Assembly (NCBI GenBank): GCA_003516705.1
Contig: DPCJ01000027.1
Span: 1 to 11,361, forward strand
Direction of reading: 5' to 3'
Length of the DNA: 11,361 nt
DNA from: Prolixibacteraceae bacterium
GTDB lineage: Bacteria; Bacteroidota; Bacteroidia; Bacteroidales; Prolixibacteraceae
The notes under the pieces are model-generated. The model saw only the letters and a program-made list of their open reading frames with translations, did no database searches and was not told the DNA's origin. Positions 6,287-11,361 of this stretch are shown here, in pieces. Positions within the stretch are counted from its first letter, which is position 1. The number at the start of each line of letters is the position of its first letter. The position numbers were made by a program, and so were the translations under genes.

Positions 6287-8014
6287 ATGGAAGTATTGGA
6301 TTTACGTACTTTGTATTTTAATTACACAATTGTAAACATTGTGAGTCTTTTCATGGTGTTGATTTTATGGAACCAATCGAAAAAACGTTTTGAGGGAACC
6401 CATTTTTTTGTATTTGATTTTGTTTTTCAAATCATTTGCCTGTTTCTCATTTTTTTAAGAGGGCATATACCCGATTTCTTTTCGATGGTGGTTCCAGTTA
6501 CCTTGTCAATTACAGGAACTTTTTTTGGGTTGGTTGGTTTAGCAAAGTTTACAGGCAAAAAAATAAACTATCCGTTAAACCTGTTTCTTATCGCCGAAAT
6601 ATTTGCAGTGCAATTCTGGTTTTCAATTGTTGATGAAAATCTTGCAGTTAGAAATTTTAATTTTTCGGCGATATTTTTAATTCTGTCGGTACAATGTGCC
6701 TGGATTATGCTTGTAAAAGTTCCGGGCGGATTGAAAAAACTGACTGTTTGGGTGGGAATGGTATTTTCGTTATTTGCTTTGGTTAACCTGATTCGTATTG
6801 TAGAATATTTCCTGGTAGGTATAAAAACCAACGACTATTTAAATTCAGGTCCTTTTGAATCGGGTGTAATTCTGGTTTACCAGCTATTATTTACATTACT
6901 TACATTTTCATTGATTTTGATGTTTAATGGCAGGTTAAACCGTCAAATATCATTTGAGGAGGAAAAATTCTCAAAAGCCTTTCAGATAACACCTTATGCA
7001 ATATTATTAACCAGACTTTCTGACGGGAAAATTTATGAAGTTAATGATGGTTTTTTATCGCTGTCGGGTTACACAAAAAATGAGGTGATTGGAAAAACCA
7101 CCAACGAATTGAACTTATACGTGTATTCCGGCGAACGTGAAAGAATTGTTGGTTTATTAAGTGCGGAGCAGAAACTTAAAGATATTGAAATCACTTTTCG
7201 TAAAAAATCGGGCGAATTATTGATTGGCCTTGTGAGTGCCGAGTTGCTTGATATTAATTATGAGGTAAGTATTTTAACCACAATATACGATTTAACTCAG
7301 CGCAAAGAGCTTGAAAACCAGTTGGTAGAGATGAATGCCACAAAAGACAAATTCTTTTCGATAATTGCACACGATTTAAAAACCCCGGTAAGCAATGTTT
7401 TGGGATTCAGCAACCTGCTGAACGAAGAATTAAATTCTTTTGACGGAAATGAAATTGCACAATATGTTTCGCTTATCAACACTTCGGCAAGGCAAACACT
7501 AAACTTACTCGACAACCTGTTGCAGTGGTCGATGATGCAGCAGGGAAAAATTTTGTTCGACCCGAAGAAAATTATTTTAAGCGAACTGGTGCAGGATGTA
7601 ATTGAAACTGTAACCGAGAATTCAAATCAGAAACACATTTCAGTTACAAGTCAGGTGCACGAAAAACTGATTGTTACCGCCGACGAAAATATGCTGAAAA
7701 CGTTGTTACGTAACCTTCTTCAAAATGCCGTGAAATTTACAAATCCCGGTGGCAAAGTTGTTGTTTCTGCGATTGAAATAGATAAGGGCATTCAGGTTTC
7801 AGTTGCCGACAATGGGGTTGGAATTGAAAAAGAGAACCTTGGAAAGCTGTTCGATATTGGTTCGGCCTACACCACCCGTGGAACAAACAACGAAAAAGGC
7901 ACGGGCCTGGGGCTGATTTTGTGTAAAGAATTTGTTGAAAAACACGGCGGAAGAATATGGGTAAACAGTACATTGGGAGTAGGTAGTTCATTTACTTTTA
8001 GTTTGCCTGCATAA
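6287..8014 (+). CDS. Membrane sensor histidine kinase: seven-helix membrane domain-PAS-HisKA-HATPase
   Basis: This 575-residue protein begins with seven hydrophobic segments (about 10-28, 39-57, 66-87, 96-114, 125-143, 151-173, 192-213). Positively charged loops (KKRFEG, TGKK, KVPGGLKK, NGRLNR) fall on the side that puts the N-terminus outside and the kinase inside. The domain resembles in layout the seven-helix N-terminal sensors of some histidine kinases (HisKA_7TM, MASE-like), but I cannot assign a family or ligand. A PAS domain follows (about 224-337). HisKA carries His362 in IIAHDLKTP, and HATPase has Asn480, DNGVG (508-512) and GTGLGL (538-543). There is no receiver, so phosphate must go to another protein; the receivers of the flanking kinases are the nearest candidates (inference). 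The ATG lies only 2 bases after the preceding stop. The gene ends in three in-frame TAA codons in a row (8012-8020), a safeguard against readthrough into the next gene. Core domains are certain; the sensor assignment is tentative. Confidence 0.92.
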   Translation: MEVLDLRTLYFNYTIVNIVSLFMVLILWNQSKKRFEGTHFFVFDFVFQIICLFLIFLRGHIPDFFSMVVPVTLSITGTFFGLVGLAKFTGKKINYPLNLFLIAEIFAVQFWFSIVDENLAVRNFNFSAIFLILSVQCAWIMLVKVPGGLKKLTVWVGMVFSLFALVNLIRIVEYFLVGIKTNDYLNSGPFESGVILVYQLLFTLLTFSLILMFNGRLNRQISFEEEKFSKAFQITPYAILLTRLSDGKIYEVNDGFLSLSGYTKNEVIGKTTNELNLYVYSGERERIVGLLSAEQKLKDIEITFRKKSGELLIGLVSAELLDINYEVSILTTIYDLTQRKELENQLVEMNATKDKFFSIIAHDLKTPVSNVLGFSNLLNEELNSFDGNEIAQYVSLINTSARQTLNLLDNLLQWSMMQQGKILFDPKKIILSELVQDVIETVTENSNQKHISVTSQVHEKLIVTADENMLKTLLRNLLQNAVKFTNPGGKVVVSAIEIDKGIQVSVADNGVGIEKENLGKLFDIGSAYTTRGTNNEKGTGLGLILCKEFVEKHGGRIWVNSTLGVGSSFTFSLPA

Positions 8015-8042
8015 TAATAAACCAACAGAAAGTAGCTATACA

Positions 8043-10907
8043 ATGGAAAGCCAAAAAATCAAAATTTTAGCCATCGATGATGTTTCAGATAACCTCTTTA
8101 GTTTAAAAGCATTAATAAATGACGTTTTTCCTGACGTGGATATTATTACTGCACAAAGCGGAACTAAAGGGCTTGAACTTGCTGAAGCTGATAATCCCGA
8201 TATTATTCTGCTTGATGTTGTGATGCCCGGGATGGATGGGTACGAAGTTTGCAGAAAGTTAAAGGAAAACGAAAATCTTGCTGATATTCCGGTGGTATTT
8301 CTAACGGCGCTGAAGGGAGACAGCGAAAGCCGCATACGCGCACTTGAGGCAGGCGCTGAAGCTTTCCTGGCCAAACCAATCGACGAAACTGAACTCACGG
8401 CGCAAATCAAGGCAATGATTAAAATCAGAAATGCAAATCTGAAAAGCCGTGACGAAAAAGCCTGGCTTGAGATGCTGGTGAACACCCGGACCAAAGCGCT
8501 CGAAAATGAATTAGCCGAAAGAAAAAAAGCAGAACTGGCATATAAACAAAGCGAAGCACTGATGAAAAGTATTTTCAGAGCTTCGCCGGTTGGAGTAGGG
8601 CTGGTTTCTAACCGCGTTATTATTGAAGCAAACGATTTTTTATGCAAAATCACTGGTTATTCACGTGCTGAGTTAGTTGGTCAGAATTCGCGTAAGCTTT
8701 ATCCCGATGATGCAACATACGAGTATGTTGGTAAAGAAAAATACAAACAGATTGGCAAGTTTGGTATTGGAACTGTTGAAACCCAGTTTAAAACAAAAGA
8801 TGGAGAAATAATCGACATTTTAATCAGCTCTGCACCCATTAACCATGTCGATCTTTCAGTGGGAGTAACATTTACAGTTCTCGATATTACTGAAAAGAAA
8901 AAATCGGAAAGAGAAATTTTAAAGGCTTCTGAAAACTGGAATACCACTTTCCATGCGATGAATAGCGGAATTTTGCTGCTCGATGCCAACCAGCATATTG
9001 TGCAAAGCAACATTGCATTTCAACAATTTGTTGAAAAAACCGACGATGAATTAAAAGGTAAACATTGCTTTCATTTTGTGCATGGTACCGATTGCCCGAT
9101 TGACGGATGCCCGTTTGTGCGCATGAAACAGAGCCACAAACGCGAAACGATGGAATTACAGATGAAAGACCGTGATTTCGAAATCATTGTAGATCCGATT
9201 TTAAACGAAAATGGCCAGATAACCGGCGCAGTACATATTTTAAACGACATTACTCAACGTAAACTCGATGAAAAAATTCAGCAAATTCTTTTTGAAATTG
9301 CACGCACCTCGGTAAGTAATAATACGCTTGAAGATTTGATGGTAGTGGTTCGACAAGAATTAAACAAAGTAATGGATACAACCAATTTCTTTGTTGCATT
9401 GTACCAACCTGAAACCGATACACTGAAAAATGTAATTTTTCAGGACGAGAAAGATAATTTTCAGGAATGGAAAGCTGAAGATTCATTTTCGGGACAGGTG
9501 GTTAAGTATGGTAAAACTTTGCTGCTGAACCGACAGGAAGCAAAAAAATATGCAGATGCGAATAACCTTGCGCTTGTAGGAACTCCTTCTGAGTGCTGGC
9601 TCGGTGCTCCATTAACAGTTGGCCGGCAGGTAATCGGAACAATTGTAATTCAAAGTTATACCCCTGGCGTAATTTACACCCAAAACAATGCCCGCCTTCT
9701 CGAAATGATTGCCAACGAACTTTCTCTTGTAATTGAACGTAATCAAATGATTGATGATTTATTAAAAGCAAAAGAAAAAGCTGAAGAGTCAGACAAACTG
9801 AAATCGGCTTTTTTGGCTAACATGAGCCATGAAATAAGAACACCGATGAACGGAATTCTTGGCTTCACCAGCTTATTGAGCGAATCTGATTTAACAGGAG
9901 AGGAAAAAGATAAATACATTGATATAATACAGAAAAGTGGTCAGCGAATGTTGAATACAGTAAACGATTTGATTGATATCTCGAAAATTGAAACGGGGCA
10001 AATGCCGCTCATTTATACCGAAACCAATCTCAGGGAGCAGATGCAGAATTTGTATGCTTTCTTTATTGCCGAAGCAAAAAATAAAGGATTAAGTATGGTT
10101 TTCAGGGATAATATTTTACCTGAAATGGCTGTAATTGAAACGGATGTTGCAAAACTCGATTCGATAATGACCAATCTGATAAAGAACGCGATTAAATATA
10201 CCGACAGAGGAAGTGTTGAAGTTGGTGGGGTTGTCAAAAATCAATGGTTTGAATTCTATGTACGTGACACCGGAATTGGCATTCCACAACACCGGCAAAA
10301 AGCTATTTTTAATCGTTTCGAACAGGCAGATGTTTCCGATAAGCGTGCCTATCAGGGCTCTGGTCTGGGTCTTACCATTGCACGGGCTTATGCCGAAATG
10401 TTAGGCGGAACAATGGACCTGGAATCGGAGCCAAACATTGGATCTGTTTTCAATGTACGAATTCCCGTAAGAAACAGAACCAACAAGCAGAAATTACCTG
10501 AAGCGCCCTCAAATAAATCAGTTGAATTTGACAGTCAGAAAATTAAAATTCTGATCGCAGAAGACGACCCCATAGGTTTGGAGTACATGAAAACCATTCT
10601 TTCGGAAATCAATTGTGAAATTACTTCAGCATCGAATGGCAAAGAAGTGGTTGCGCTTTTTGAGAAAAATCAGGATGTTGATATTATTCTTATGGATATC
10701 CGTATGCCGGTAATGGATGGTTACCAGGCTACGCAGCTCATCAGAGAAATTAACCGCAATGTTTATATTATTGCGCAAACAGCATTTGCTTTGGCCGGCG
10801 ACAGGGAAAAAGCATTGGAAGCCGGTTGTAGTGAATACCTTACTAAACCGGTAAACCGTCAAAAACTGATTCAGTTAATCAAAAATTATTCATATAATGA
10901 AAGCTGA
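8043..10907 (+). CDS. Soluble hybrid histidine kinase: REC-PAS-PAS-GAF-HisKA-HATPase-REC
   Basis: This 954-residue cytoplasmic protein has receivers at both ends. REC1 (about 5-125) has Asp12/Asp13, acceptor Asp58, Thr89 and Lys111-Pro112, and is close to the N-terminal receiver of the kinase at 4257-6284. A coiled coil (about 130-170) precedes PAS1 (about 168-287). PAS2 (about 295-407) contains a Cys/His cluster: Cys342, His344, His347, Cys351 and Cys356. The GAF domain (about 410-565) includes the SECWLGAPLTVG and VIGTIVIQSY signatures common to Bacteroidota kinase GAF domains. HisKA has His596 in SHEIRTP. HATPase has Asn715, DTGIG (742-746) and GSGLGL (772-777). REC2 (about 835-950) has Glu840/Asp841/Asp842, acceptor Asp885, Thr913 and Lys935-Pro936. 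All catalytic residues are present. It could relay signals from one receiver to the other, with three cytoplasmic sensor domains adding inputs; no DNA-binding output is fused. The start is 28 bases after the previous stop and gives the expected receiver N-terminus. Confidence 0.94.
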   Translation: MESQKIKILAIDDVSDNLFSLKALINDVFPDVDIITAQSGTKGLELAEADNPDIILLDVVMPGMDGYEVCRKLKENENLADIPVVFLTALKGDSESRIRALEAGAEAFLAKPIDETELTAQIKAMIKIRNANLKSRDEKAWLEMLVNTRTKALENELAERKKAELAYKQSEALMKSIFRASPVGVGLVSNRVIIEANDFLCKITGYSRAELVGQNSRKLYPDDATYEYVGKEKYKQIGKFGIGTVETQFKTKDGEIIDILISSAPINHVDLSVGVTFTVLDITEKKKSEREILKASENWNTTFHAMNSGILLLDANQHIVQSNIAFQQFVEKTDDELKGKHCFHFVHGTDCPIDGCPFVRMKQSHKRETMELQMKDRDFEIIVDPILNENGQITGAVHILNDITQRKLDEKIQQILFEIARTSVSNNTLEDLMVVVRQELNKVMDTTNFFVALYQPETDTLKNVIFQDEKDNFQEWKAEDSFSGQVVKYGKTLLLNRQEAKKYADANNLALVGTPSECWLGAPLTVGRQVIGTIVIQSYTPGVIYTQNNARLLEMIANELSLVIERNQMIDDLLKAKEKAEESDKLKSAFLANMSHEIRTPMNGILGFTSLLSESDLTGEEKDKYIDIIQKSGQRMLNTVNDLIDISKIETGQMPLIYTETNLREQMQNLYAFFIAEAKNKGLSMVFRDNILPEMAVIETDVAKLDSIMTNLIKNAIKYTDRGSVEVGGVVKNQWFEFYVRDTGIGIPQHRQKAIFNRFEQADVSDKRAYQGSGLGLTIARAYAEMLGGTMDLESEPNIGSVFNVRIPVRNRTNKQKLPEAPSNKSVEFDSQKIKILIAEDDPIGLEYMKTILSEINCEITSASNGKEVVALFEKNQDVDIILMDIRMPVMDGYQATQLIREINRNVYIIAQTAFALAGDREKALEAGCSEYLTKPVNRQKLIQLIKNYSYNES
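9066..9110 (+). other. Cys/His cluster in PAS2 of the REC-PAS-PAS-GAF hybrid kinase
   Basis: Codons 342-356 of the kinase at 8043-10907 encode CFHFVHGTDCPIDGC, with Cys342, Cys351 and Cys356 plus His344 and His347. The rest of this 954-residue protein is poor in cysteine, so three in 15 residues stand out. From memory, a Cys...HG...CP pattern recurs in PAS domains of bacterial signalling proteins, including those of anaerobes, which argues for function, but I know of no settled role. Metal binding, an Fe-S cluster or thiol redox sensing are all possible (inference). Confidence 0.55.
10557..10896 (+). repeat. Paralogous copy of the receiver-coding segment at window bases 1-340
   Basis: The 3' receiver of the hybrid kinase at 8043-10907 aligns without gaps over about 113 codons with the gene fragment that opens the window. 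The most alike DNA lies around 210-277 against 10767-10834, where the AQTAFALAGDREKA codons match at most positions and differ mainly at third bases. Third-base drift shows an old duplication under protein-level constraint, not a recent copy. The two copies lie about 10.5 kb apart in direct orientation. Confidence 0.7.
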
Positions 10908-10926
10908 AATCTTAAAATGAAATACA

Positions 10927-11361
10927 ATGGTAACCGATATTTATAAATCAGTAGTACAAAATGCACAATTTGGCTATGCCTTGCACGAAATTATTTTCGA
11001 CAATAAAGGGGTCATCACTGATTTCCGTTTTGTAGAAGTAAACACAGCATTTGAAACGTTAACAGGGTTGAAAGCCAAAGATATTACCGGAAAAACATTA
11101 AAACAGGTATTCACGCAGTCTGATTTCCGGGAGAACCATTGGATATGGAGCATTACTGAAAGAGTATTAGAGGGCGAAATTGTTGAATATGAATATCATG
11201 TTAATCAAACCGGAAACTGGCTAAAAGTTGTTATAAATTCACCTGTAAAAAATTATTTCTCAGCAATTATTACAGATGTTTCGCATGAGTATTTAATTGC
11301 CGAAGCATCAAAAAAATTAAGTCAGTTTACTTTCGGGAATATCGATTATCAGTTGATTGCT
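10927..11361 (+). CDS. PAS-domain sensor protein, N-terminal part (3' end outside window)
   Basis: An open frame runs from the ATG at 10927 to the last base, 145 residues without a stop. Residues about 8-117 form a PAS domain, with FDNKGVITDFRFVEVNTAFE and TGLKAKDITGKTL matching the family's core strands and helices, and an end at IITDVSHEY. It has no membrane segment or signal peptide. The final residues (SKKLSQFTFGNIDYQLIA, about 128-145) look like the helix that precedes a second sensor domain, perhaps a GAF; that is inference from family resemblance. Many such proteins end in a histidine kinase or diguanylate cyclase, but nothing beyond the PAS is visible, so no output can be claimed. It begins 19 bases after the preceding stop and belongs to the same apparent operon. 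An overlapping ATG at 10917 opens only a 9-codon out-of-frame reading frame. Confidence 0.85.
   Translation, partial: MVTDIYKSVVQNAQFGYALHEIIFDNKGVITDFRFVEVNTAFETLTGLKAKDITGKTLKQVFTQSDFRENHWIWSITERVLEGEIVEYEYHVNQTGNWLKVVINSPVKNYFSAIITDVSHEYLIAEASKKLSQFTFGNIDYQLIA

Noticed and set aside
8012..8020. TAATAATAA as a repeat element.
   Set aside because: It is simply three in-frame stop codons at the end of the seven-helix kinase gene; noted in that gene's entry.
8036..8653. A 205-codon minus-strand open frame, similar to another minus-strand frame at 4241-4540.
   Set aside because: Both lie antisense to the paralogous N-terminal receivers of two kinases. Their mutual likeness mirrors the receiver homology. 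Their composition is Ser/Leu/Phe-rich with no recognisable domain.
10917..10946. An ATG just before the last gene as its start or as a leader peptide.
   Set aside because: It is out of frame with the PAS protein and reaches a stop after 9 codons. The ATG at 10927 gives the proper frame. A leader-peptide role has no support.

Overview
The window is almost entirely protein coding. Seven genes, all on the + strand, are packed with gaps of 58, 45, 25, 2, 28 and 19 bases, and every one belongs to bacterial signal transduction. The DNA is AT-rich (about 40% G+C by eye), start codons lack obvious Shine-Dalgarno sequences, and the multi-domain histidine kinases with stock phrases such as IIAHDLK(S/T)P, GTGLGLILCKEFVEKH and AQTAFALAGDREKA are typical of Bacteroidota. 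I would guess Bacteroidia, perhaps Marinilabiliales/Prolixibacteraceae; the phylum is an inference from style and the family only a guess.

Layout: (1) 1-354, the 3' end of a gene cut by the window edge, showing a receiver (REC) domain that probably ends a hybrid histidine kinase; (2) 413-1222, a stand-alone CheR-type methyltransferase; (3) 1268-4231, a membrane hybrid kinase with a chemoreceptor-like front (two membrane segments around a helical periplasmic domain, then HAMP), a GAF domain, a regular coiled coil, HisKA-HATPase and two RECs; (4) 4257-6284, a soluble REC-PAS-PAS-HisKA-HATPase kinase; (5) 6287-8014, a kinase with a seven-helix membrane domain, PAS and HisKA-HATPase; (6) 8043-10907, a soluble REC-PAS-PAS-GAF-HisKA-HATPase-REC hybrid kinase; (7) 10927 to the window end, the start of a PAS-domain protein cut by the window edge.

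How they may work together: four complete kinase cores and six REC domains lie in one apparent transcription unit, yet no DNA-binding, enzymatic or Hpt output domain is visible. Kinases 4 and 6 begin with a REC, so they can receive phosphate (or a REC-REC signal) before their own kinase acts, which suggests layered kinase-to-kinase signalling. CheR sits directly before a kinase with MCP-like topology and a heptad ladder of Glu/Gln, but CheA, CheW, CheB and a classical MCP are absent. A kinase tuned by methylation is therefore the most interesting hypothesis here. The cassette also looks like a product of duplication and domain shuffling: genes 4 and 6 share their N-terminal REC type, genes 4 and 5 their kinase core, and genes 1 and 6 their C-terminal REC. 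There is no stretch above 58 bases without a gene. I see no RNA gene, mobile element, CRISPR array or convincing terminator.
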